56,601 nucleotides of DNA from Oscillospiraceae bacterium (GTDB taxonomy: Bacteria; Bacillota; Clostridia; Oscillospirales; CAG-272), in assembly GCA_015064725.1 (NCBI GenBank), contig SVRQ01000012.1:1-56601 (forward strand), in the 5' to 3' direction. Shown here piece by piece: positions 1 through 8,218 of the stretch. The notes under the pieces were generated by a model. That model was not told where the DNA came from. It saw nothing but the letters and a program-made list of their open reading frames with translations, and searched no databases. Both the position numbers and the translations under genes were made by a program. How positions within the stretch are numbered: the first letter of the stretch is position 1; every line of letters begins with the position of its first letter.

Positions 1-83
1 GGCAGAAACATACAGTGTTTGTATATCTCGTATGTTTTGCAAACATCATTTTTATGTGTTAATTCTATCAGTTTGAGTTCCAT
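1..83 (-). CDS. N-terminal fragment of an unrecognised protein, running off the window
   Basis: An ATG at 83 reads leftward for 27 codons without a stop, beginning MELKLIELTHKND. An AGGTG ribosome binding site lies just upstream on the minus strand (about 88-92). The opening resembles the first strand and helix of GNAT acetyltransferases, but too little is visible to assign a family. The gene starts only about 25 bases from the dispersed repeat, so its promoter may lie inside or across that repeat. Confidence 0.5.
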   Translation of the reverse strand, partial: MELKLIELTHKNDVCKTYEIYKHCMFL

Positions 84-107
84 TGCACACCTACAAATTC
101 TTATTTA

Positions 108-505
108 TCGTTCTGTTTTATCGCCAGTTTCGCCTTTGTATTACAAAGGCTGCGGGCAAAGCCCATACCCCTAAAGATGCACAAAACCAAAGGCTCACTC
201 CGGGAGTGAGCTGTCAGCGAAGCTGACTGAGGGAGAGTGCGATACAATAAGATTTATCCAAACCTAAAGTTACGCAGGCTCCTTCCGTCACGCTTCGCAG
301 CGAACCCCCAAAGCTCATTTCATTCGCTTCGGGGAACCCCTGCCGCGTGCCACCTTCCTCCCGGAGGAAGGCTTTTCGTTAGCCCCATTATAACACAAAT
401 CGGCAGAGAAAACAACGTCTCTGCCGAAAATTATGTGTCGCAGACCGTCGAGGACGCCGGTCCCTACAATTTTGTAAACATCTTTATGAGAAGGAGCCTA
501 AACTT
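108..505 (+). repeat. composite dispersed palindromic repeat, left copy
   Basis: This non-coding block shares long near-identical stretches with the reverse complement of about 55540-55895. Shared segments include the run ending in CGCCAGTTTCG, the run with CCCATACCCCTAAAGATGCA, the REP-like unit around GGAGGAAGGCTTTTCG, and the block GACCGTCGAGGACGCCGGTC followed by CTACAATTTTGTAAACATC. This copy carries an extra unit at about 297-347 that the right copy lacks. It contains several short hairpins, for example GACCG/CGGTC. It looks like a mobile or amplified non-coding repeat rather than a gene; an open frame through it (237-650) is incidental. Confidence 0.85.
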
Positions 506-536
506 CGTCTTTTTTTTATTTACTTTAATAATTATA

Positions 537-550
537 CGAACAAATGTTCA
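537..550 (+). promoter_or_regulatory. LexA (SOS) box in front of the phage head module
   Basis: CGAACAAATGTTCA matches the Gram-positive LexA consensus CGAACRNRYGTTYC at 13 of 14 positions, with both palindromic half-sites GAAC/GTTC intact. It ends 8 bases before the -35 hexamer at 559-564, a position where bound LexA would block RNA polymerase. A partial second half-site (CGAACAAAACTGT, 566-578) lies between -35 and -10. The operator assignment is from motif match; binding is inferred. Confidence 0.75.
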
Positions 551-558
551 GAAAAACA

Positions 559-587
559 TTGACAAACGAACAAAACTGTGGTATAAT
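559..587 (+). promoter_or_regulatory. sigma-A promoter of the phage head module
   Basis: A perfect TTGACA (559-564) is separated by 17 bases from a perfect TATAAT (582-587) with a TGG extended -10. This is the strongest promoter sequence I see in the window. It points into the zinc-finger/terminase/portal operon and lies beside the LexA box, consistent with a strong promoter held off until DNA damage. Confidence 0.85.
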
Positions 588-669
588 ACAGACAAGCAAA
601 GGGAAGAGCGCTCTCCCGTTAAGGCGCGCAACCTTTTGCCAAAAAGATAATTTTGGGAAGAGAAAGGGA

Positions 670-912
670 GTGATTTATACGGATAGATATTTTTCGGCGG
701 CGGAAACTGATTTTTCCTCCGACGATGTTTACACTAAAAGAGAGAAACGCGCTTACGCTTATTGTGAGCATTGCGGTTTTGCAATTTATTCCCCCGATGA
801 TGCGCTTATCGTTGACGGCAGCGAGGATGTGATACATCTTGCCTGCTGGGGTGAATATTGCGGCGAACATATGTTTGATTTTGCGAAAATAGCCGCAGAG
901 CGCGACCGCTGA
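670..912 (+). CDS. small putative zinc-finger protein, first gene of the phage module
   Basis: This 80-residue protein has a CEHC pair and an HLAC pair followed by another Cys, spaced as in a small treble-clef or LIM-like zinc site. I chose the GTG at 670 because the only in-frame ATG (544) lies inside the LexA box and upstream of the promoter -10, so it cannot be in the transcript. A purine-rich GGAAGAGAAAGG precedes the GTG, though its core is very close. The gene ends 24 bases before the small terminase. Its role is not recognised; small zinc proteins are common at the head of phage late operons. A role in packaging or transcription control is only a guess. Confidence 0.65.
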   Translation: MIYTDRYFSAAETDFSSDDVYTKREKRAYAYCEHCGFAIYSPDDALIVDGSEDVIHLACWGEYCGEHMFDFAKIAAERDR

Positions 913-936
913 AATTTATTTTTACGTAAATTTGCA

Positions 937-1362
937 TTGAGCAAAAATAATATAGAAGTTCTTACCGCCGATGCTTTTGCCAAAAAAGCAAAGAAGTATT
1001 TTGCGGATTGCGATAAAACGGTCATTCCGTCCCCCGCCTGTGTCAGTTGCAAAAACGAGGAGGCGGACTGCAGCTCTTGCCGAAAGAGAAAAACAAAACC
1101 GTACACGCTCTCCGGTCTTTGCCTGGCCCTTGGTATAAGCAAGCGGCAATTTAATGAACTTAAAACGGACAAATGTTTCTGCGAGGAGGTGGAGATGACG
1201 CTTCTTAAAATAGAGGCGTACATTGAAGAGAACTGCTTTAGCGGAAACGTGAACGGAACTTTTGCGCTTGCCGTGCTGAAAGAACATTTCGGCTTTGGAG
1301 AAGAAGAGCGCGAGAACATTAGTATATCGCTTTCGGATGAGGTGAGGGGGCTTGCGGAATGA
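937..1362 (+). CDS. phage terminase small subunit (gp3-type DNA-packaging protein)
   Basis: This 141-residue protein would recognise the packaging site and load DNA onto the large terminase. The middle holds a helix-turn-helix-like stretch (CLALGISKRQFNEL, about residues 67-80). It is followed by the helical pattern of P22 gp3-type packaging proteins, ending in LAVLKEHFGFGEEE (about 116-129). An unusual insert near residues 34-48 has two CxxC pairs that could bind zinc. The TTG start is the only usable one after the upstream stop, and I see no good ribosome binding site. The stop overlaps the next start by ATGA, as expected for coupled terminase subunits. The family call rests on pattern and gene order, not a search. 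Confidence 0.75.
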   Translation: MSKNNIEVLTADAFAKKAKKYFADCDKTVIPSPACVSCKNEEADCSSCRKRKTKPYTLSGLCLALGISKRQFNELKTDKCFCEEVEMTLLKIEAYIEENCFSGNVNGTFALAVLKEHFGFGEEERENISISLSDEVRGLAE

Positions 1363-2639
1363 AGAACGTGAGCTTTGATGTCCGCCCTTCCGAAAAGCAA
1401 GCGGAATTTTTTGCCTCACGCGCAAAGTTTACCGCTTACGGAGGCGCACGCGGCGGCGGAAAAAGCTGGGCACTGCGCCACAAGCTTGTTCTTTTGTGCC
1501 TTCGTTATGCGGGAATACGCACGCTTATTGTGAGGAGAACTCTTTCCGAACTGCGTGAAAACCACGTTTTGCCCCTTTTTCCGATGATCGTGGGAACGGG
1601 GCTTGCCGAATACAGCGAAACGCATAAGGAGTTCCGCTTCCTGAACGGCTCGGCAATAAAGCTTGGATATCTGGATACGGACAACGACCTTTTGCGCTAT
1701 CAGGGACAGGAATTTGACATTATCGCGCTTGATGAGGCAACGCAGCTTCATGAGGAGGCGTTTCTTGTGCTTTGCGCGTGCCTTCGCGGCGCGAACGATT
1801 TTCCAAAGAGGATGTACATTACCTGTAATCCCGGCGGCGTGGGACACGCTTGGGTAAAGCGGCTTTTCGTGGATCGAAATTTTCGCACAGGGGAGGACCC
1901 TTGCAATTATAAATTCATTCCTGCGCGTGTTTTTGATAACAAAATATTGCTTAAAAGCGATCCGGATTATGTCCGCCAGCTCGAAATGCTGCCGGAGGAT
2001 CTTAAAAAGGCGTGGCTTTATGGAGAATGGGATGCTTTTGCAGGGCAATTCTTTACGGAGTTTGACGAGAGTATTCATACGGCGAACATCATTTTGCCGA
2101 AAAATACGGTAAGATACTGCGCTATCGACTACGGACTTGATATGCTTGCCGCGCTCTTTGTAGCGGTGGATGAGGCGGGGCGGGCATACGTCTATGACGA
2201 GATATACGAAAGCGGACTTATCGTAAGCGAGGCGGCGGAGCGCATACGCGAAAAAAAGACGGATAATATGATATTTATTGCGCCTGCCGACCTTTGGAGC
2301 AGGCAGAAGGACAGCGGAAAGAGCATAGCCGATCTTTTCGCGCAAGGAGGCATTTACCTTACGAAGCTTTCACCCTGCCGCACGGCGGGATGGCTTGCCC
2401 TTAAAGAATGGCTCAAAGCCCCCGAAGGAATACCGAATATGGTAATTGATAAAAAATGTAAAAATATAATACGCTGTTTGCCGCTTCTTATGCACGATAA
2501 GACCATGCCCGATGACGCGGCAACGCAGCCGCATGAAATAACACACGCGCCCGACGCGCTCCGCTATTTTGCTTCTTTTCTCGTTTGCTCTGCGGCAGGG
2601 GATGGGGAGCGCACGTTCAGGCGCAGAGTGAAAAGATAG
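1359..2639 (+). CDS. phage terminase large subunit
   Basis: This 426-residue packaging motor pumps DNA into the procapsid through the portal and cuts it. The ATPase half has Walker A GGARGGGKS (28-36), Walker B with catalytic Glu FDIIALDEA (119-127) and the coupling motif TCNPGG (155-160). The C-terminal RNase H-like nuclease shows acidic residues in AIDYG (Asp257), PADLW (Asp311) and HAPDALRYF (Asp399). Both domains are complete and every key residue I can check is present, so the gene looks functional. It overlaps the small subunit by 4 bases. It belongs to the Terminase_6N/Terminase_3-type families; the exact clade needs a profile search. Confidence 0.95.
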   Translation: MKNVSFDVRPSEKQAEFFASRAKFTAYGGARGGGKSWALRHKLVLLCLRYAGIRTLIVRRTLSELRENHVLPLFPMIVGTGLAEYSETHKEFRFLNGSAIKLGYLDTDNDLLRYQGQEFDIIALDEATQLHEEAFLVLCACLRGANDFPKRMYITCNPGGVGHAWVKRLFVDRNFRTGEDPCNYKFIPARVFDNKILLKSDPDYVRQLEMLPEDLKKAWLYGEWDAFAGQFFTEFDESIHTANIILPKNTVRYCAIDYGLDMLAALFVAVDEAGRAYVYDEIYESGLIVSEAAERIREKKTDNMIFIAPADLWSRQKDSGKSIADLFAQGGIYLTKLSPCRTAGWLALKEWLKAPEGIPNMVIDKKCKNIIRCLPLLMHDKTMPDDAATQPHEITHAPDALRYFASFLVCSAAGDGERTFRRRVKR

Positions 2640-2662
2640 ATAAAAAGGAGGAAAAGGGAGGT

Positions 2663-4309
2663 TTGAATTTATTTAAAAAGAAAAATATAGGCGAACATAT
2701 GTTCTCAAATAAAGAAAGCCGCGAACAAAAAATAAAAAGGCTTTTTTGCGATGCGGCGGCGCGCAGGAGCGCTGTGGAGGAGTATTGGCAAAAGATGCGC
2801 GCTTATTATGACGGTACACACGAAACGGCGAGGAAAACGGGGGATTTTCTTTCCTCCGTGAATATACCGTGGCGTCCCGCACAAATTCCCGATGCTTATA
2901 TGCACGTGGAAAGCCAAGTGGCATCGAAAATGCCTGATTTTGAGTTTGCTCCGCGAACGCAGGCGGATGCGAAAGCGGCGAAAACGCGCGAAAAGCTCGT
3001 TCGCTACGTTTGCGACATAAACGATATGGAGCGAAAGAACGCGGAAAATGAGCGAAGACTCAATATTTTCGGTAGTGCAGTTTGGAAGCTTTGCGTTTGT
3101 GCGGACGAGCGCGGTATGCCGGAGATCGCGCTTGATAATCCTGCACCGAGCAGCATTTATCCGGACCCGAACGCAGGAAGCGTTAACGATTGTGAGTTTA
3201 TCGGCTATTCTTACAGGATGAGCAAGGCGAAGGCAGAGCGCGTTTTCGCCGCAGATCTTGCGCGTATGGGTACGAGCCTTGACGGTCTTATACTTGAAGC
3301 AAAACGGGATAAAAAAGCACGGGAGTGCTTTGATATGGATATTTACGAAGAAGATAATCCTACGGTAAGCGTGCTTGAATGGTGGTTCAGACAGGATTCT
3401 GACGGCGAATTTTTGCGTGCGGACGGAACCGCTTGCACCTATGCGCGCGGTGATATTGCACTCTGCGTTCTTATCGGCGGCAAGGAGGTGAGATACGTTC
3501 CGAAATTTTGGACGAATACGCCTTGTTCGCGCTATCCTTTTGTAATTTACGGGCGCATACCGAGCGATGAGAGTATTTGGGGCAAGAGCGAGCTTGAACA
3601 GATAATTCCGCTTATCGATGCTGCGGACAGGCAGATGGCTTTCGCACAGCTTAACGCGGCGTTCTTTGCCAACGATATTCTCGTTTATGAGGAAAACGCT
3701 TTCGCGCCCGACAGCTTTCCCGATAACCGCCCCGGTGCGGTCTGGAAGCTTCGGCCGGGTATGATGGAGAAGGTCAGCCGCCTTGGCGGTCTTTCCCAAA
3801 ACAGCGAATCCCACTATGAGATAGTGGATAAATACCGCAGGATGATAAAGGAAACTCTCGGTAACTACGATTATATGCAGGGCGATTACTCCACGAACGT
3901 AACGACGGCAACGGGCTTGGCACTTCTTTCCGATCTTGCAACGGAGCGAATGAGCGCGAAGAACGTGTGCAAAAAGGCGGGCTTTTATGAGCTTTATCGC
4001 TTGATGGATATTTTTGCGCTTGAGTTTTACACGGCAGAAAAGGCGGGACTTATTACGGGAGAGAGCACGGAGGATATATTTGCTATGGGCGCTTACGTTC
4101 CCGAGCTTGACGTAAGGGTGAATATCGGAGAAGGCGTGGAAAATTCACGTTCGTTTACGGTGTCTGCCCTTGGTGAGCTTATGCAGGCGAGCGTGAACGC
4201 GGAAAACTATCCGATGGTGCGCGCTTATATTTCTGCGGTGGATATTCCCGCAAAAGCGGATATTATCGCAGAGCTCGACAAAAAATTTGCAACAAATATG
4301 GGAGAATGA
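2663..4309 (+). CDS. phage portal protein (P22-like, podovirus type)
   Basis: This roughly 548-residue protein forms the dodecameric ring through which DNA enters the head. Features typical of podovirus-type portals are a helical N-terminus, a wing-like core around AYMHVESQVASKMPDF, a Pro/Asp-rich segment (SSIYPDPNAGSVNDCEF), and the stretch GRIPSDESIWGKSELEQI leading into long stem helices. I start it at TTG 2663, which follows AAGGAGG (2645-2651) and GGGAGG. ATG 2699 is an alternative with a weaker site. The reading frame extends upstream into the terminase gene but without a supporting ribosome binding site. It is intact and sits between terminase and scaffold as in P22. Confidence 0.85.
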   Translation: MNLFKKKNIGEHMFSNKESREQKIKRLFCDAAARRSAVEEYWQKMRAYYDGTHETARKTGDFLSSVNIPWRPAQIPDAYMHVESQVASKMPDFEFAPRTQADAKAAKTREKLVRYVCDINDMERKNAENERRLNIFGSAVWKLCVCADERGMPEIALDNPAPSSIYPDPNAGSVNDCEFIGYSYRMSKAKAERVFAADLARMGTSLDGLILEAKRDKKARECFDMDIYEEDNPTVSVLEWWFRQDSDGEFLRADGTACTYARGDIALCVLIGGKEVRYVPKFWTNTPCSRYPFVIYGRIPSDESIWGKSELEQIIPLIDAADRQMAFAQLNAAFFANDILVYEENAFAPDSFPDNRPGAVWKLRPGMMEKVSRLGGLSQNSESHYEIVDKYRRMIKETLGNYDYMQGDYSTNVTTATGLALLSDLATERMSAKNVCKKAGFYELYRLMDIFALEFYTAEKAGLITGESTEDIFAMGAYVPELDVRVNIGEGVENSRSFTVSALGELMQASVNAENYPMVRAYISAVDIPAKADIIAELDKKFATNMGE

Positions 4310-4806
4310 TAATGATGGAAGAAAATATTATAAACGAAATAAAAGAAGAGGCTCTTCCTGTGTCCGAAAGCGTGGAAGAAGCCGCTATCGATGCAGGAAC
4401 GGAGGAAGAAAATGAGATAGCCTCGCTTGCCAAGGTAAGCGAGGAAGCTTCTGCTAAGATCCCGGAAGAACCTTCCGGCACGGAAGAGAGAGAAGACGGT
4501 GAAGAAAACACCGATATTTCTGCGGAGGACTTTGCAAAAACGATCTCAAATCCGATGTTTGCCGTTTTTGCCAGAGGCAGAAAGGGCGATATAAGCTCCG
4601 CCGTGCGCGATTTCAACGAAATGATGAAGGCGGGCCGCGCTCTTCTTTCGGAGGAGGCGCAGATGAAAATGACTCCCGGCGGCGGTTTTGCCGGGGGCGG
4701 CGTTGCTCTTTCCGAAAGACAGCGCAAAATAGCAAGGGAAGCGGGTATGTCCTATAAGGAATATTATGAGCTAAGAAATGCGCTTCCCGAAAAAAATAAC
4801 AAATGA
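4306..4806 (+). CDS. phage capsid scaffolding protein
   Basis: This is a strongly acidic, Glu-rich, low-complexity protein of about 164-166 residues, with a positively charged, helical C-terminal end (ALSERQRKIAREAGMSYKEYYEL). That charge split, and the position between portal and capsid, is the hallmark of scaffolding proteins that template procapsid assembly. The ATG at 4306 overlaps the portal stop. ATG 4312 has better spacing to GGGAG (4300-4304) and may be the true start. No protease domain is visible. The function is assigned mainly from position and composition. Confidence 0.75.
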   Translation: MIMMEENIINEIKEEALPVSESVEEAAIDAGTEEENEIASLAKVSEEASAKIPEEPSGTEEREDGEENTDISAEDFAKTISNPMFAVFARGRKGDISSAVRDFNEMMKAGRALLSEEAQMKMTPGGGFAGGGVALSERQRKIAREAGMSYKEYYELRNALPEKNNK

Positions 4807-4832
4807 TTTAAATGAAAAGGAGATTTAATAAT

Positions 4833-5750
4833 ATGAACGACGTATATACTTGGTCGGATGATATGTATCCGATCGTAAAAAAGAGCTTTGATGAAAGATA
4901 TAACTCCCGTATCAGCCTTCTTGGCAATATCGCGGGAATCGTAAAACAGGATGAGCTTTCCTATAAATTCGAGGGCTTGGGCGGTTATGGGGAGCTTCCC
5001 GAATATTCCGCGGAGGGGCTTGTGCGCTCTTCCGGCACAAAGGGCTTTATCACAACGGTTACGCCCACGGAGCGTGCGCTTGCGCTCCCCGTTGAATATA
5101 AAAACGCGAAGCTTGACCTTGTTGGCGAGGCAAAAAAGGTTGGCACACGCCTTGCGGATTCCGCTTATATGACCGTGCTTACAGCGTTTTACCGTATGTT
5201 CGGCAAAGCGTTTACAACAAAGGGCGCGGACGGTGTGGCTTGGGCATCCAACGCGCACCCTGTAAGCACGGATGAGGACGCGGCTGTCTTTTCCAACGTA
5301 ATGGGCGCGGAGCTTTCCGTTTCTTCTATTTGTCAGGCGCAGAAGCAGGCGAGCGATTTTGTGACGAGCGACGGACTTCCTTTTGTTTGCGACTTCGACC
5401 TTCTTCTTGTTTCCCCCGAGCTTGAGGAAACGGCAAGAAGCATCTGCGGCAAAAATTCCGAGCTTTCGCCCTTGCTCAACCCGGAAACGGGTGTTGGCGC
5501 AAACCCCGTTCACGGTATGAACTATATGGTGGTTGGCGGCGGCAAGACCGGTTTCCAGGGCAAACAGTGGGCGGTTGCGGACCGCGCACTTCTTTCCGAG
5601 GTGTTTAAGCTTGTTTATATTACCGAGCCCAGCGTGCTTATCTCTCCCCGTGAAAATCCGCTTGTAACGGATTATATCGCTTACGTGGACTTTGCTTTCG
5701 GCTTTGGTGACGCAAGACCCATCATTTTCTGCGATCCCGCAATTGCGTGA
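4833..5750 (+). CDS. phage major capsid protein
   Basis: This 305-residue protein is the probable HK97-fold shell subunit. It follows the scaffold gene and carries capsid-like features: a conserved central region with KKVGTRLADSAY and NPETGVGANPVHGMNY, and a C-terminal strand-rich end typical of P-domain/A-domain closures. I start at ATG 4833, ten bases after AAAAGGAG (4815-4822); the upstream in-frame ATG at 4812 precedes this site. The gene is intact. The HK97 fold is inferred from context; a structure prediction would settle it. Confidence 0.8.
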   Translation: MNDVYTWSDDMYPIVKKSFDERYNSRISLLGNIAGIVKQDELSYKFEGLGGYGELPEYSAEGLVRSSGTKGFITTVTPTERALALPVEYKNAKLDLVGEAKKVGTRLADSAYMTVLTAFYRMFGKAFTTKGADGVAWASNAHPVSTDEDAAVFSNVMGAELSVSSICQAQKQASDFVTSDGLPFVCDFDLLLVSPELEETARSICGKNSELSPLLNPETGVGANPVHGMNYMVVGGGKTGFQGKQWAVADRALLSEVFKLVYITEPSVLISPRENPLVTDYIAYVDFAFGFGDARPIIFCDPAIA

Positions 5751-5765
5751 TAATTGAATAGATAT

Positions 5766-5793
5766 AAAGAGCCGGGCGAAAGCGCGGCTCTTT
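5766..5793 (+). terminator. stem-loop after the capsid gene
   Basis: A perfect 9-bp stem AAAGAGCCG/CGGCTCTTT with a 10-base loop sits in the 65-base gap between the capsid and adaptor-like genes. It lacks a long U-tract beyond the stem, so it may act as a partial terminator or mRNA stabiliser that raises capsid output over the downstream genes. I infer that from its position. Confidence 0.5.
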
Positions 5794-5815
5794 CCGAAAA
5801 AAGAAAGGAGGTCAT

Positions 5816-6406
5816 ATGACTCTAAAAGAATTAAAAAATAAGATATATGCAATACTCGATATAGACGTATCCTTTGAAACGGGAAGTGTGTATTCCAAAA
5901 CGGAGGGATATATCTCTTATATGATCGACGGAGCAATGAAAAAGACGGCGCTTCTTGCAAAATGCCTTAAAAAAAGCGTAAAGCTTTATTTTTCCGCAGA
6001 AAACGGAAAGATGTGCGCCGCGCTTCCTGCGGATTTTGCTTCTTTTTGCTGTGTCCGTGCAGGCAGAACGTACGGACGGGAGTGCTTTGAGATAATTTCC
6101 GACAAGATACGCATAAAAAACGCGGGATTTTCCACGGCAGAGCTTGTGTATATAGCTTTTCCGGAAAAGATAGATGAGAATACCCCGCAGGATGCCGAGC
6201 TTTTGCTTCCCGAGAACGTATTGGATGCCGTGTGCTACGCCTGTGCAATGGAGATCTGCACGAATGTGTATCCCACGGACGTTCAAAGATACGTGCGTAT
6301 AGCTACGGAATATGACGAAAGGCTTGCTCTGCTTATAAGCGCGGCAAGCGAGGTGGAGAATGTAGCCAACGGATTTTTCTCTCCCGGGAGAGGGGTGTTC
6401 GCTTGA
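5816..6406 (+). CDS. putative head-completion / tail adaptor protein (P22 gp4 or T7 gp11 position)
   Basis: This 196-residue protein lies directly after the capsid gene and before a large propeller-like protein, the slot of the adaptor that seals the portal in P22 (gp4) and T7 (gp11, similar length). It starts at ATG 5816, four bases after AAAGGAGG. The N-terminus is an amphipathic helix (TLKELKNKIYAIL), the middle is strand-rich, and the C-terminal third is helical (ENVLDAVCYACAMEIC). I do not recognise the sequence itself; the role is inferred from position, length and secondary-structure pattern. Confidence 0.55.
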   Translation: MTLKELKNKIYAILDIDVSFETGSVYSKTEGYISYMIDGAMKKTALLAKCLKKSVKLYFSAENGKMCAALPADFASFCCVRAGRTYGRECFEIISDKIRIKNAGFSTAELVYIAFPEKIDENTPQDAELLLPENVLDAVCYACAMEICTNVYPTDVQRYVRIATEYDERLALLISAASEVENVANGFFSPGRGVFA

Positions 6407-8196
6407 TCTTTAACAATATAAGAAATGAAAAAGGTATTTCTAAAAAGAGAAGCGCCGCTTCTTTCGGGGAACCCAAACTTTGCGTGAAAGAGATAAATCC
6501 CTTTGAAGGCGTGTGCTCTCTTGAAAAAGGCGCGCTTGTTTTAAATATGGAGTCAAACGGTACGGCACTTCAAACGCGCAACGGTGCGAAAATACTTGCA
6601 AGCATAGGTGCGGCGGAGGCGGAATGCTTTGACGGCGGAAAATACGTTTTTAAAAAGGGAACCAGCCTTTGCCTTTTCGATACGTCAAGCGGAGAAGCTT
6701 TTACCGCATTTGAAGATATGCCTGCGGAGGGCGCGTGCGTTATCTACCATCTGCACGGATGCTTTGCCGCTTTTTGCGAAAACGGCTCCGTTTATACCGT
6801 TAGCGACAGCACACCTTATACGGCGAAGGTTTCTTCGCTCTATCTGCCGATAATATATAAAATATCTGTCAACGAACAGGAAAAAATGGAAAGCCTTAAT
6901 TATTTGACGGAATATTGCCGTATTTATGCTTCCGTAAGCTCCGGAAACACCTGCGAGCTTCCGAAGGAGTTTTTGCTGGACCCCGATTTTTGGGAAGTGG
7001 AAACGACGGCAGGCGCATCCATTCCCAAGGAGTCTATCGGTTTTAACGCGCATGAGGATGGAGGCGCAACCATTGTGGGACGATCCATAAATTCAAATTT
7101 TTATATAACGGTTCGTTTAAAGCACGATGAAAACGGAGTTTTTACCGATTACGATAAAATAGAAAAAGCGAGAAGCTTGTTCTTCTCGCCTCTCGGGAGT
7201 CTTGCTTTTGCATCGGCAGAGGAAAAAAAGACCGTTCTTGTTTGCTACGGAGGGGAGTTTGAGGCTGAATTTGCAGCCCTCCTTTTTGATGAGAGGTTTT
7301 ACGTTGAGGGAAAGAATATGCTGATATGCAAAAATACGGAAAGGATAACGTCTATACTTCGGTACTCGGAGGAATATCTTGTTTTTTCTCCGCATTATAT
7401 ACGAAAAATGTCGCTTGCGGAGGACAAAACCGGAGAAAATCGTTTCTCCGTGAGCGTTGAAAACTTCAAATATGACGTTGGATGCGATATGCCGAAAAGC
7501 GCGGTCTGCGCGGACGATAAGATAATTTACGCAAACTCCAAGGCAGGCGTATTTTATATCGACCGCTTCGGTTTTTCTCAAAGGGATATGAGCCGAAACG
7601 TTTCCGCGAATATCGAAAACGGAGAGAACGGTATTTTTGCTTGGGGAGAGGATATGCTTGCCGGAGCAAAAGCCGTTATTTGCGGCGGAAAATATTATCT
7701 TTGCGTGGGCGGCGTGTTTTATATCTGGGATTTTCTTTACGGCGTACCAAGCTCGGGTACAGAAAAGATTGCGGAAAGCAGAAAGATGCGATGGACGCTT
7801 GCCACGGGTCTTTCCTGCGAAAGAATACTCGGTTCTGACGTGAATAAATTTTATTTTATTACAGAAGAAGGGGAGCTTTCGTGCATTGGTGCGGGAACTT
7901 CTTTTTTGGATCCCGATGCCGAAAGCGTTTACAAAAGCGAGCCGATCTGCCTTGCTCCTTTTGGAAAATCCGTTGCTTTTAAGCTTTGCCTGACTGCTGC
8001 GTGTGCGAAAGAGGCAAGCGTGCGCTGCTTTTTCGACGGGGAAGAAGCGAGCTCAAAATATACCCTTCGCGCAAGCGGGGAAAAAGCGGACGTTTACGAA
8101 ATATTTCCCGAAAAGAGGTATTGCAGGAATTTCGCTTTCTCCGTAAGCTCGTTCGGCGCAATGAAGCTGGAGGGCGCAAGGATAGAATGGTATTGA
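6403..8196 (+). CDS. putative tail hub / nozzle-like beta-propeller protein (P22 gp10 position)
   Basis: This 597-residue protein is dominated by alternating short strands with recurring patterns such as YFxxE, YLCVGGVFYIWDF and KFYFITEEGELSCIG, which suggests a beta-propeller. P22 gp10 and T7 gp12 hubs, which plug the neck below the adaptor, are propeller proteins in this gene position. The TTG start overlaps the previous stop (TTGA), implying coupled translation. It is the last gene of the operon: the perfect terminator at 8219-8246 follows within 23 bases. Function is inferred from order and fold pattern; no catalytic motif is visible. Confidence 0.55.
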   Translation: MIFNNIRNEKGISKKRSAASFGEPKLCVKEINPFEGVCSLEKGALVLNMESNGTALQTRNGAKILASIGAAEAECFDGGKYVFKKGTSLCLFDTSSGEAFTAFEDMPAEGACVIYHLHGCFAAFCENGSVYTVSDSTPYTAKVSSLYLPIIYKISVNEQEKMESLNYLTEYCRIYASVSSGNTCELPKEFLLDPDFWEVETTAGASIPKESIGFNAHEDGGATIVGRSINSNFYITVRLKHDENGVFTDYDKIEKARSLFFSPLGSLAFASAEEKKTVLVCYGGEFEAEFAALLFDERFYVEGKNMLICKNTERITSILRYSEEYLVFSPHYIRKMSLAEDKTGENRFSVSVENFKYDVGCDMPKSAVCADDKIIYANSKAGVFYIDRFGFSQRDMSRNVSANIENGENGIFAWGEDMLAGAKAVICGGKYYLCVGGVFYIWDFLYGVPSSGTEKIAESRKMRWTLATGLSCERILGSDVNKFYFITEEGELSCIGAGTSFLDPDAESVYKSEPICLAPFGKSVAFKLCLTAACAKEASVRCFFDGEEASSKYTLRASGEKADVYEIFPEKRYCRNFAFSVSSFGAMKLEGARIEWY

Positions 8197-8218
8197 GGAT
8201 ATTTTAAAACGATAACAC

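Noticed and set aside
237-650. 137-codon open frame at the left end
   Set aside because: It runs through the dispersed repeat, the LexA box and the promoter; no ribosome binding site and no protein-like pattern.
544-669. N-terminal extension of the zinc-finger gene from ATG 544
   Set aside because: The ATG overlaps the LexA box and lies upstream of the -10 element, so it would not be transcribed from the visible promoter.
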